NCBI GenBank assembly: GCA_910576785.1
Contig: CAJTJG010000031.1
Span: 1 to 16,213, forward strand
Direction of reading: 5' to 3'
Length of the DNA: 16,213 bases
Origin: an uncultured Duncaniella sp.
GTDB taxonomy: Bacteria; Bacteroidota; Bacteroidia; Bacteroidales; Muribaculaceae
In this document: one piece after another, positions 1-6,150 of the stretch
How the letters are laid out: every line of letters begins with the position of its first letter
How positions within the stretch are numbered: the first letter of the stretch is position 1
The notes under the pieces: generated by a model
Seen by the model: the letters and a program-made list of their open reading frames with translations, nothing else
The model's database searches: none
Told to the model about the DNA's origin: nothing
Translations under genes and position numbers: made by a program

Positions 1-56
1 TGTGACATAGTTGATATAATTTTGAAGTATAACAACTTTAAGTATAGAATATATTT

Positions 57-87
57 GTCTTCCGACCACTATAACCCTGCGGGACTC
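57..87 (-). repeat. 31-nt copy of an interspersed element, inverse of 16128-16158
   Basis: The 31 nt here are the exact reverse complement of 16128-16158 near the other end of the window; identity stops abruptly on both sides. The core reads ccactataaccctgcggg on the plus strand. It looks like the end of a short intergenic repeat, a longer copy of which occupies about 16022-16160. I infer a non-coding, REP-like element; no transposase is visible nearby. Confidence 0.75.
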
Positions 88-121
88 TACACCCAGCAAG
101 CACCTTCCTCCACACCGCCAC

Positions 122-233
122 CCCAAAAAAAATTTTGTTTCTTCTGCAAACCTTCTGTCCCTTCTGTTTCCCCCACCCAGCGCAGCCCAAAAAAATTTTG
201 TTTCTTCTGCACAACTTCTGTCCCTTCTGTTTC
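122..233 (+). repeat. two tandem ~48-nt TTCTGT-rich direct repeats
   Basis: Copy 1 (122-170) and copy 2 (186-233) both run ccc, an A-tract of 8 or 7, tttt, g, tttcttctgc, three variable bases, then cttctgtcccttctgtttc with one difference at its 5' edge. The copies repeat at about 63-64 nt. The 16-mer tgtcccttctgtttcc at 156-171 also occurs at 6237-6252 in the right arm of a long palindrome, so these look like solo arms of the same repeat family. No purine-rich complementary arm is present here, so no long hairpin can form locally. Confidence 0.8.
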
Positions 234-278
234 TTCCCTTGTCGAAGTGTTAAAATAATGTTAAAACAAGATGAAAAT

Positions 279-310
279 TTTGTGCGGTCGGGAATTTATG
301 CTTAACTTTG
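279..310 (+). promoter_or_regulatory. Bacteroidetes-type promoter for tRNA-Glu
   Basis: A TTTG -33 element at 279-282 and a TAACTTTG -7 box at 303-310 (consensus TAnnTTTG) are separated by 20 nt, the spacing expected of the primary sigma factor in Bacteroidetes. Transcription should begin near 316-318, about 34 nt before the tRNA. This is the best-matched promoter in the window. Confidence 0.8.
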
Positions 311-319
311 CATCGCAAA

Positions 320-337
320 ACAAGGGACGCCCCTTGT
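320..337 (+). other. hairpin in the tRNA 5' leader
   Basis: The sequence acaaggg / acgc / cccttgt gives a perfect 7-bp stem with a 4-nt loop. It falls at the very 5' end of the predicted primary transcript and upstream of the mature tRNA. It may shape 5' end processing by RNase P or nucleases, but that role is inference. Confidence 0.5.
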
Positions 338-350
338 GAGAAAGACGCTT

Positions 351-423
351 GGCGATTTAGTGTAGAGGCCTAGCACGCCGCCCTCTCACGGCGGAAACCC
401 GGGTTCGAATCCCGGATTCGCTA
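351..423 (+). tRNA. tRNA-Glu (anticodon CTC)
   Basis: It folds as a complete cloverleaf: acceptor strand 351-357 with 416-422 (one U-U mismatch and a G-U at the end), D stem GTG/CAC, anticodon stem CCGCC (378-382) / GGCGG (390-394), 7-nt loop CTCTCAC with anticodon CTC at 385-387, 4-nt variable loop, T stem CCGGG/CCCGG with loop TTCGAAT, and discriminator A423. CCA is not encoded in full (A423 is followed by CA). CTC reads the GAG glutamate codon. It has its own promoter upstream and a terminator directly downstream, so it is a single-gene transcription unit. Confidence 0.95.
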
Positions 424-435
424 CACAAGCTGAAA

Positions 436-475
436 GTCCGGATCTTCAATCATGAGGATCCGGATTTTTGCTTTT
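436..475 (+). terminator. rho-independent terminator of tRNA-Glu
   Basis: The arms tccggatc (437-444) and gatccgga (457-464) pair perfectly, and the stem continues inward through a U-G, U-A, C-G and A-U pair to a 4-nt loop, making a 12-bp hairpin. It is followed by tttttgctttt. The 3' half (457-475) recurs exactly at 1383-1401 beyond the Abi gene. Confidence 0.9.
457..475 (+). repeat. 19-nt direct repeat, left copy (attL-like)
   Basis: The 19-mer gatccggatttttgctttt is the 3' arm and T-tract of the tRNA terminator. An exact second copy lies at 1383-1401, and the two bracket the Abi-like gene. Only this left copy has its pairing arm upstream. The arrangement resembles the target or attachment-site duplication left by insertion of a roughly 926-bp segment; an integrase is not visible. 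Confidence 0.7.
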
Positions 476-551
476 GGTACGTCCCACAAGGGCAAAAAAA
501 GAAAACCCAATAGCTCTACAATATCAGTGGCTACTGGGATTCAAAACTAAA

Positions 552-586
552 CCCCGAGGTTTGTCTTTCAACAGGGACACTCGGGG
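552..586. other. hairpin upstream of the Abi-like gene
   Basis: The arms ccccgag (552-558) and ctcgggg (580-586) pair over 7 bp, and after a 3-nt bulge a further tgtc/gaca stem (562-565 with 576-579) closes a 10-nt loop. No T-run follows on either strand, so a classical terminator is unlikely. It could be a structured leader or an end of the inserted segment. The rest of 476-651 is AT-rich and non-coding. Confidence 0.4.
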
Positions 587-617
587 GATTCCGCTGCAAA
601 GTTAAGATTTTTTTCGT

Positions 618-653
618 AATTTCGCGAATCTAATCAGGTTAAATTTCGCAAAT
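618..653. promoter_or_regulatory. paired TTCGCGAA-type sites and weak promoter before the Abi-like gene
   Basis: Two near-identical 12-mers, aatttcgcgaat (618-629) and aatttcgcaaat (642-653), sit 24 nt apart start to start; the first contains the perfect palindrome TTCGCGAA and the second overlaps the start codon. Both also overlap imperfect -7 boxes (TAATTTCG at 617-624, TAAATTTC at 640-647, each one base off TAnnTTTG). The arrangement would suit an operator overlapping promoter and start, but no regulator is known here. Confidence 0.35.
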
Positions 654-1320
654 GAATTACGAAGACTACGAAAAAGCATTTTCGCCTGCTCGCCTGAACC
701 GCTATCTTGTGGCATGTGGAGGCAATAAAGCCAAAGCCTTGGCTCTTTATAGGTATAACGTGAAACTTTGCCAAAAGTTTTATGGTATACTCAATGTCTT
801 TGAGGTGGTGCTTCGTAATGCAATAAATCGCCATTATCAAGTCCATTTCGCTGACAATGATTGGATTCTCAATCAATGCGCTGAGGGACGTATGCTTTCC
901 GCGGCTCCACAACGTAATGATATCCAGCGGGTTGGTGCTGAGTTAAGACGGCATGCCAGATATTCCAATGACCGTCTTGTTTCCTCCGTGACATTTGGTT
1001 TCTGGACCTATCTATTCAATAGATTGCCTTATCGTGGAGGAGGGAACTCTCTATTGCAGATATTTCCGAATAGAACACCTGGATTGGCACAACGTCCGAT
1101 TTTTAATGAGCTTCAGCAAATCAAGTCATTTAGAAATAGAATTGCCCATCATGAGGCTATCTGTTTCAATCTAAATGGAGAGGTTGACTTATCTTATGCC
1201 AATGCCAATCTTGATCTGATAAAAAAATATGTGCATTTTCTCGGATATGATCCCGTAAGATTGTTTTGGGGAACAGGGATACGTCCATATTCAATCTTTG
1301 AGAAGATATCAGATTTATAA
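652..1320 (+). CDS. Abi family protein with HEPN motif (putative abortive-infection RNase)
   Basis: The 222-residue soluble protein resembles the Abi_2 (AbiD/AbiF-like) family, whose members belong to the HEPN superfamily and are tied to phage-defence growth arrest, probably through RNA cleavage. The key motif is FRNRIAHHE: R161 and H166 form the RX4H signature of HEPN nucleases, preceded by another conserved-looking block, EVVLRNAINRHY (residues 51-62). No signal peptide or membrane segment is evident, so it should act in the cytoplasm. The gene is clearly more AT-rich than its high-GC neighbours and lies alone between 19-nt direct repeats behind tRNA-Glu, which suggests horizontal acquisition. 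There is no partner antitoxin or restriction gene beside it. It starts at the first ATG after a compact AT-rich leader. Family assignment is fairly secure; substrate and trigger are unknown. Confidence 0.8.
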   Translation: MNYEDYEKAFSPARLNRYLVACGGNKAKALALYRYNVKLCQKFYGILNVFEVVLRNAINRHYQVHFADNDWILNQCAEGRMLSAAPQRNDIQRVGAELRRHARYSNDRLVSSVTFGFWTYLFNRLPYRGGGNSLLQIFPNRTPGLAQRPIFNELQQIKSFRNRIAHHEAICFNLNGEVDLSYANANLDLIKKYVHFLGYDPVRLFWGTGIRPYSIFEKISDL

Positions 1321-1382
1321 GTTGTCAAGGTTATACCAAAGGAAAACGCCTCGGGCTATCAATTATGACACAGCCTCGTGCT

Positions 1383-1401
1383 GATCCGGATTTTTGCTTT
1401 T
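1383..1401 (+). repeat. 19-nt direct repeat, right copy (attR-like)
   Basis: This is an exact second copy of the 3' terminator half found at 457-475. Here the sequence upstream does not supply the complementary tccggatc arm, so it cannot form the same terminator hairpin and looks like an orphan half-site. Its position just beyond the Abi-like gene marks the right boundary of the proposed insertion. It may still act as a weak T-tract terminator for the Abi-like gene. Confidence 0.7.
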
Positions 1402-1450
1402 ATTATCCTCCAATCCTGCGGAAAATACCACGGATTCAAAATTCTTTTTG

Positions 1451-1458
1451 TAATTTTG
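1451..1458 (+). promoter_or_regulatory. -7 box of promoter for the ftsB-like gene
   Basis: TAATTTTG matches the TAnnTTTG consensus and lies 26 nt before the ATG. A clear TTTG -33 element at the right spacing is missing (the region around 1427-1431 reads tacca-cgg), so strength is uncertain. It probably drives the division gene and the following membrane-protein gene. Confidence 0.55.
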
Positions 1459-1484
1459 TAATTCAAATCACTAATTCTCTCTGA

Positions 1485-1775
1485 ATGAAAAGTTTCTATG
1501 CATGGTGCCGGAGATATCTGTCGCTCACGCTGCTGGCTTCGGTGGTGGTGGGTGCGCTGGTGCTCTTCTTCAACGAAAACTCGCTGCTGCGCTCCATGGA
1601 GCAGGAACGGCAGATAGAGGATCTGGAGGCACGCATCAAGGATGCCACCGACACGCTCGTCTATTACCGCGACCTGAACCGCTCGCTCAACACTGACCGC
1701 GAGACGCTGGAGAAGATAGTGCGCGAGCAGCACCACATGCAGCATCCCGACGAGGATGTATATATATTTGAATGA
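1485..1775 (+). CDS. ftsB: FtsB/DivIC-family septum formation initiator
   Basis: This is a 96-residue bitopic protein with a short basic cytoplasmic N-terminus, one membrane helix (about 11-29) and a periplasmic coiled coil (about 33-80), the standard DivIC/FtsB layout. In the divisome FtsB pairs with FtsL through the coiled coil and, with FtsQ, controls activation of septal peptidoglycan synthesis. Its length and its ending (HPDEDVYIFE) are typical of Bacteroidales homologues. The stop codon lies 4 nt before the ATG of the next gene, so the two are probably co-transcribed and translationally coupled. Assignment rests on architecture, since the family is weakly conserved; a generic DivIC-like name would be equally fair. 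Confidence 0.8.
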   Translation: MKSFYAWCRRYLSLTLLASVVVGALVLFFNENSLLRSMEQERQIEDLEARIKDATDTLVYYRDLNRSLNTDRETLEKIVREQHHMQHPDEDVYIFE

Positions 1776-1779
1776 ACTC

Positions 1780-2145
1780 ATGAACAAGACCAATCTGTCA
1801 CTTCTGCTTGTCACTGTGGGCCTGCTGGCCGTGATGGTGGCCTCGGCGCTCCCGCTCCTACACATCGGGGTCGGGATATTCGGTTACATCTATGCCACGG
1901 GCGCGGCGCTTCTGCTTGTGGGGCGCTTCATGTCGCAGCCCGGCAAGGGGGAGCCGCTGAGAGTGCGCCGGCTCGGACGCATGGAGATATGGACCGCGCT
2001 GGTGTTTGTGGCCGGCGCCGTGTTCATCTTCCTGCCGCAGGCTTCCGGGCGCGACTGGATAGCATTCACCCTGGCAGGCGGCGTGCTGACGCTCTACACC
2101 TCGATAATGCTCCCGAGGGAGCGGGCCAAGGCGCTCAAAAAGTGA
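1780..2145 (+). CDS. small four-helix membrane protein, function unknown
   Basis: This 121-residue hydrophobic protein has about four predicted membrane helices (roughly 6-26, 32-50, 70-87, 93-110) and a basic loop between helices 2 and 3 (residues 55-67, GKGEPLRVRRLGR). The C-terminus is lysine/arginine-rich and should face the cytoplasm. I chose the ATG at 1780, just after the ftsB-like stop; the frame is open back to an ATG at 1756, but that would overlap the upstream gene and add a non-matching octapeptide. I do not recognise a named family. Its position between a division gene and coaX suggests a conserved membrane protein of the housekeeping block, but no function can be inferred from the sequence. 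Confidence 0.75.
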   Translation: MNKTNLSLLLVTVGLLAVMVASALPLLHIGVGIFGYIYATGAALLLVGRFMSQPGKGEPLRVRRLGRMEIWTALVFVAGAVFIFLPQASGRDWIAFTLAGGVLTLYTSIMLPRERAKALKK

Positions 2146-2160
2146 AATTTTCTAAACTAT

Positions 2161-2192
2161 TCTGAATTTTCGCAAGTTAATTAGTACTTTTG
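2161..2192 (+). promoter_or_regulatory. promoter upstream of coaX
   Basis: A -7 box TACTTTTG at 2185-2192 matches TAnnTTTG. A TCTG at 2161-2164 is one base off the TTTG -33 element with a 20-nt spacer. Transcription would start near 2198, leaving a leader of only about 12 nt before the coaX ATG. This box contains the TTG at 2190 that a naive start caller would pick, which argues against that start. Confidence 0.6.
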
Positions 2193-2210
2193 CAAGTCAA
2201 AAGTAACCCG

Positions 2211-2951
2211 ATGGCCTATTATCTGACTATTGACCAAGGCAACTCGGAGGCCAAGATGGCTCTTTGGGAGGGCAGCGAGCTTGTCGACTTCAGTATGGAG
2301 CCGGCCTTGACGCCCACACGTGTGTCAAACTTTCTCGGCGGCAAACGCCTGCGCGGAGCCATCTATTGCTCGGTGGCACGCGAGGATGTGGACATAGTGC
2401 GCCATCTGCGCCACATAGCCCCGCTGGCCCTGCGGCTCACGCCTGACACCCCTCTGCCCATCACCATAGCCTACCGCACCCCCGCCACTCTCGGGGCCGA
2501 CCGTGTGGCCGCTGCTGTGGGCGCATGGAGCGACTATGCCGGAAATGATATTCTGGTGGTCGACGCCGGGACGGCCGTGACATTCGACTATGTGGACCGC
2601 GAGGGTGTGTATCGCGGAGGCAATATCGCTCCGGGCATATCCATGGAGCTGAGATCGCTCCACGAGTTCACGCGGCGCCTGCCGCTCATCCCCTTCCCCG
2701 AGGATATGCCGGCGCTATGCTCGGCAGGACTGATGGGGCGGGACACACGCGAGGCCATATCGCTCGGTGTGGTCTATGCCGTGCTGGCGCAGATAGACTT
2801 CTACCGCAGGCGGCTCCCGGAGGGGACAGTGACCGTGCTCGGCGGCGGTTGCGGCCATCATCTCGCATCGGTGTGCGGATTTGACGTGAAGCTTGACGAG
2901 CACCTCGTCAGCAAAGGTTTGAACAGAATACTCCTTTATAATGAAAAATAA
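2211..2951 (+). CDS. coaX: type III pantothenate kinase
   Basis: CoaX phosphorylates pantothenate with ATP, the first committed step of coenzyme A synthesis, and is a cytoplasmic ASKHA-fold enzyme. The 246-residue product shows the family motifs in order: the phosphate loop DQGNS at 8-12, TLGADR at 93-98 with the probable catalytic aspartate D97, DAGTAVTFDY at 118-127, GGNIAPG at 136-142, and a glycine-rich GGGCG near the C-terminus (211-215). The start is the ATG at 2211, giving MAYYLTIDQGN; an upstream in-frame TTG at 2190 lies inside the promoter -7 box. The last 11 bp overlap the next gene, a sign of translational coupling. It has its own promoter and heads a run with the barrel protein, lptC and the CorC-like gene. 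Confidence 0.95.
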   Translation: MAYYLTIDQGNSEAKMALWEGSELVDFSMEPALTPTRVSNFLGGKRLRGAIYCSVAREDVDIVRHLRHIAPLALRLTPDTPLPITIAYRTPATLGADRVAAAVGAWSDYAGNDILVVDAGTAVTFDYVDREGVYRGGNIAPGISMELRSLHEFTRRLPLIPFPEDMPALCSAGLMGRDTREAISLGVVYAVLAQIDFYRRRLPEGTVTVLGGGCGHHLASVCGFDVKLDEHLVSKGLNRILLYNEK

Positions 2952-4191
2952 CAGACACTCGACACTTATTCTCGTCCTCATGGCGGCCATGCTCGGCACG
3001 CTCGGCATCGCGGCACAGACCACGAGCCCGTACTCCATGTATGGCTACGGACTGCTGCGCGACGGAGCCACCTCCACACAGCGCCAGATGGGCGGTACCG
3101 GATATGCCATGCGTGCGGGTAGGCAGATCAATGCCATGAACCCCGCGAGCTATGCCGCCACCGACTCCATGACTTTCCTCTTCGACCTCGGGGCCGACCT
3201 ATCGCTCTACTGGCGCAATGACAACACCGGCCGCGACCGCGACTGGGGCGGCGGCATCGACTACATCACCATGCAGTTTCCCGTGGGCAACAAGGTGGGC
3301 ATGAGTCTCGGTCTTCTCCCTTACTCGTCGGTGGGCTACGCCTTCGGGTCGGACATCAAGAACGGCACCACCACCCATCAGGGTCTCGGCGGCATCAATC
3401 AGCTCTATGTGGGCGCCGCCTACGCTCCCGTCAAGCAGGTGTCGGTGGGTGTGAATGTGTCATATCTGTTCGGCAACCTTGTCAACGATACTTATGCCAA
3501 CGCTTCCACCGGCCAGTCGGCCGTGTTCGAGCAGATGATGGAGGTGAAGGACTTCCACTTCAGCATCGGTGCGCAGTACACCGCCCAGCTCTCCCGCCGC
3601 AACTCCATCACCATAGGCGTGACCTACGAGCCCGGCAAGACCCTGCTCGGCAAGACCTATGTGCTGAAGTATCTGGCCAACTCGAGCGAGGAGCCCGACA
3701 CCATAGCCCCCGGCGTGGTGAACCTGAAGGGACGTTTCGGTCTGGCGTCATCCTATGGCGCAGGTATTGCGTGGGACTGGAACAACCAGGCCCACCTCGA
3801 GGTGGACTTCACATATCAGCCGTGGTCGAAGGTCAAATACTCGCAGATAGAGAACTTCAACGGCTCGCGCCTCGACGACCGCTGGCGCATAGGCGTGGGC
3901 GGAAGCTACATACCCAACCCGCGCGGAGGATATCTCAAGCGCATCACCTACCGTGCCGGCGGTTTCTACAACCGTGACTATATCATGGTGGGCGACAACC
4001 ACGTGTGCGACTTTGGCGTGTCGGTGGGCTTCGGCCTGCCCGCAGCCTCGTCGAGGACACTCGTCAACCTCGGTTTCGAGTATCACAACCGCCGAGCCAC
4101 CCCGCAGCCCATGCTCAAGGAGCAGTACTTCAACATCACCCTGGGCGTGAACTTCGACCAGGTATGGTTCTTCCGCAACAAACTGCGCTGA
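2941..4191 (+). CDS. outer-membrane beta-barrel protein (hypothetical, FadL/PorV-like in style)
   Basis: The 416-residue product has a clear signal peptide (hydrophobic 8-24, likely cleavage after A25 in GIAA-QTT). The mature part has alternating polar/hydrophobic strands rich in G, Y, W and N, and ends in a short FFRNKLR tail, as expected for an outer-membrane barrel of about 12-14 strands. The early segment (SPYSMYGYGLLRDG, then ASYAATDSM) resembles Bacteroidales barrel proteins that look like FadL or PorV, but I cannot assign a substrate. Its start codon lies inside the coaX 3' end and lptC begins one base after its stop, so all three are in one operon. The link to LPS export through lptC is contextual only. 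Confidence 0.8.
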   Translation: MKNNRHSTLILVLMAAMLGTLGIAAQTTSPYSMYGYGLLRDGATSTQRQMGGTGYAMRAGRQINAMNPASYAATDSMTFLFDLGADLSLYWRNDNTGRDRDWGGGIDYITMQFPVGNKVGMSLGLLPYSSVGYAFGSDIKNGTTTHQGLGGINQLYVGAAYAPVKQVSVGVNVSYLFGNLVNDTYANASTGQSAVFEQMMEVKDFHFSIGAQYTAQLSRRNSITIGVTYEPGKTLLGKTYVLKYLANSSEEPDTIAPGVVNLKGRFGLASSYGAGIAWDWNNQAHLEVDFTYQPWSKVKYSQIENFNGSRLDDRWRIGVGGSYIPNPRGGYLKRITYRAGGFYNRDYIMVGDNHVCDFGVSVGFGLPAASSRTLVNLGFEYHNRRATPQPMLKEQYFNITLGVNFDQVWFFRNKLR

Positions 4192-4192
4192 T

Positions 4193-4840
4193 ATGTCGAT
4201 GTCGCCCCGCCGCTCCGCCGGATCCACCCTGCGCGTGCTGCCGCTCGCTGCCGCTGCCATGATTGCGGCCATGGGTGTGACCGTGAGCTCGTGTAAGGAG
4301 GACAACCCCGTGGCCACGGCCGATGTGGACGCCGCCCATACCCCCACCATGCTGACACGCAATGTGGAGACGCTGATCTCCGACTCGGGAGTGGTGCGCT
4401 ACCGCATCACCACGCCGCTGTGGCTCATGTATGACGAGGCCGAGGAGCCGTACTGGAAGTTTCCCGACGGGCTGAACCTCGACAAGTTCGACAACTTCTT
4501 CCGCAAGGACGCCACTGTGCGCGCCGACTCGGCCACATATCTCAAAAACAAGCAGATATGGCGGCTGGACGGCCACGTGGACATATCCAACGTGATGAAC
4601 GAGAAGTTTCTCACCCAGCAGCTGTTCTGGGATCAGCGCCAACGCAAGCTCTACTCCGACTCATTCATCCACATAGAACAGGCCGACAAGGTGCTCGAGG
4701 GTTACGGATTTGACTCCAACGAGCAGCTGACGCGCTACACCATACGCCGCGTGTCGGGCATCTTCCCGGCCAAGACCCTGCGCACCGGAGCGTCGCCCGA
4801 GAGCATCGACTCCGCCCGCGCCACAATCCCTCAACCGTAA
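4193..4840 (+). CDS. lptC: LPS export ABC transporter periplasmic protein LptC
   Basis: LptC bridges the inner-membrane LptB2FG transporter to the periplasmic LptA bridge that carries lipopolysaccharide to the outer membrane. This 215-residue copy begins with a basic N-terminus and hydrophobic stretch (15-31) ending in VSSC, a plausible lipobox with C34 as the lipidated cysteine; E. coli LptC instead keeps its membrane helix. The beta-jellyroll part follows, with recognisable stretches such as RYRITTPLW, KDATVRADSATY and LDGHVDISN characteristic of the LptC/OstA fold. Translation may start at 4193 or at the second Met (4199). It begins 1 nt after the barrel-protein stop and ends 8 nt before the CorC-like gene. 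Confidence 0.88.
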   Translation: MSMSPRRSAGSTLRVLPLAAAAMIAAMGVTVSSCKEDNPVATADVDAAHTPTMLTRNVETLISDSGVVRYRITTPLWLMYDEAEEPYWKFPDGLNLDKFDNFFRKDATVRADSATYLKNKQIWRLDGHVDISNVMNEKFLTQQLFWDQRQRKLYSDSFIHIEQADKVLEGYGFDSNEQLTRYTIRRVSGIFPAKTLRTGASPESIDSARATIPQP

Positions 4841-4848
4841 CACCGCAC

Positions 4849-6135
4849 ATGGACCTCACATCCTGGATCATACTCACCGTCATATCGCTCATCCTCTCGG
4901 GATTCTTCTCGGGAGTGGAGATAGCGTTCATCACTGCCGACCGCGTGCGCATAGGTCTCGACACGAGCCGCGGCGGATGGCTCAACCGCATCATAGCGCG
5001 TTACTATTCGCATCAGGAGTTCTTCATCTCCACCATCCTTGTAGGCAACAACATCATGCTCGTCATATACGGCATGGGGGCCGCCGCTCTGCTCGAACCG
5101 TGGATCGAGGCCCACATATCGCCCAATCAGGGCGTGGTGCTGCTGATGCAGACCATCATATCCACGCTTGTCATCCTCTTCACGGGCGAGTTCATCCCCA
5201 AGTCAGTGTTCCGCATCAACCCCAACACGTCGCTCAAGATCTTCGCCCTGCCGGTATATTTCTTCTATATAGTGCTGTACCCGATAGCTGCCTTCACGTC
5301 GTGGCTGTCGCGCGTGCTCATGCGCATGGCCGGCATCAAGGCCGAGGAGGCACGGCTCGGGCTCCTGTCCATCAACGATCTCAACGACTATCTGGAGGAG
5401 AAGATAGATGACCTTGAGGATCCTGCCAAGCCTGAGGTGGAGAACGAAGTGAAGATATTCCACAATGCCCTTGACTTCTCGTCAACGCAGCTGCGCGACT
5501 GCATGGCTCCGCGCAACGAGCTTGTGGCCGTGGATATCGACGACACCACCCGCGAGGAACTCTCCGACCTGTTCACATCCTCCGGACGCAGCAAGATCCT
5601 GGTCTACAAGGACGATATAGACAATGTGGTGGGCTATGTGCATGTGTCGGAGCTCTTCGATCCGTCGAGCGACTGGAAGGCCAACATCAAGGAGGTGCTC
5701 TACGCCCCCGAGACCCTGCTGGCCAACACCATGATGCGTCGCCTGCTCAGCGAGAAGCGCTCCATGGCCGTGGTGGTGGATGAATTCGGCGGCACTGCCG
5801 GACTCGTCACCCTCGAGGATCTTGTGGAGGAGATATTCGGCGACATCCAGGACGAGCATGACAAGAACGGCCTCACGGCCATCGAGATCGCGCCGGGAGT
5901 GTATGAGTTCTCCGGCCGAATTGAGGTGCGCACGCTGCGCGATGACTACCGCCTCGACATACCCGAGGATGACGAATATCAGACCCTGGCCGGCTACATA
6001 ATCCACGAGACCGGCACACTGCCCGCCGAGGGTGAGCGCGTGGAGATAGGCGAACTGCTCTTCACCATCAAGGAGCGCTCGGCCACCCGCCTCGACCTCG
6101 TGAGGGTGGAACCCGCCCCCGCCTCCCAGGAATAA
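4849..6135 (+). CDS. CNNM/CorC-family membrane protein (DUF21, CBS pair, CorC_HlyC)
   Basis: The 428-residue inner-membrane protein follows the CNNM layout: a DUF21 transmembrane domain (about 1-180, with helices near 5-25, 60-82, 97-113 and 132-155, and the conserved GEFIPKS at 113-119), a pair of CBS nucleotide-binding domains (about 215-335) and a C-terminal CorC_HlyC domain (about 340-425). The stretch DEFGGTAGLVTLEDLVEEI (311-329) is the hallmark of the second CBS. Family members are linked to Mg2+/Co2+ transport or resistance; older annotations call them hemolysins, and the Bacteroidetes gliding gene GldE belongs here too, though gliding is not implied. It ends 16 nt before the long palindrome that probably terminates this plus-strand block. 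Confidence 0.9.
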   Translation: MDLTSWIILTVISLILSGFFSGVEIAFITADRVRIGLDTSRGGWLNRIIARYYSHQEFFISTILVGNNIMLVIYGMGAAALLEPWIEAHISPNQGVVLLMQTIISTLVILFTGEFIPKSVFRINPNTSLKIFALPVYFFYIVLYPIAAFTSWLSRVLMRMAGIKAEEARLGLLSINDLNDYLEEKIDDLEDPAKPEVENEVKIFHNALDFSSTQLRDCMAPRNELVAVDIDDTTREELSDLFTSSGRSKILVYKDDIDNVVGYVHVSELFDPSSDWKANIKEVLYAPETLLANTMMRRLLSEKRSMAVVVDEFGGTAGLVTLEDLVEEIFGDIQDEHDKNGLTAIEIAPGVYEFSGRIEVRTLRDDYRLDIPEDDEYQTLAGYIIHETGTLPAEGERVEIGELLFTIKERSATRLDLVRVEPAPASQE

Positions 6136-6150
6136 ACGAATATAGAAAGG

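Larger units (their letters stand above)
1..278. other. gene-free left end of window
   Basis: No convincing gene lies here. A 78-codon open frame at 22-258 is mostly translated repeat sequence: it runs through two copies of a pyrimidine-rich repeat and gives a low-complexity peptide with duplicated FCFFC segments. What the stretch does hold is a 31-nt fragment of an interspersed element at 57-87, the tandem TTCTGT-rich repeats at 122-233, and the start of the tRNA promoter region beyond 279. Confidence 0.7.

Noticed and set aside
122..233. CRISPR-like array from the two tandem repeats
   Set aside because: Only two copies, low-complexity repeats, a 15-nt spacer and no cas genes; the same sequence recurs in palindromes elsewhere.
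22..258. 78-codon open frame on the plus strand at the left end
   Set aside because: It translates the tandem repeats and an interspersed element fragment, giving duplicated low-complexity segments and no recognisable protein.
598..608. Possible minus-strand promoter (TTAACTTTGC) upstream of the Abi gene
   Set aside because: The -7-like box is good but no -33 element lies at the right spacing, and transcription would run only into the tRNA terminator region with no gene.
1320..1382. Possible terminator for the Abi gene (ggct...agcc near 1350-1375)
   Set aside because: The stem is only 4 bp with a long loop and no directly adjoining T-run, too weak to call.
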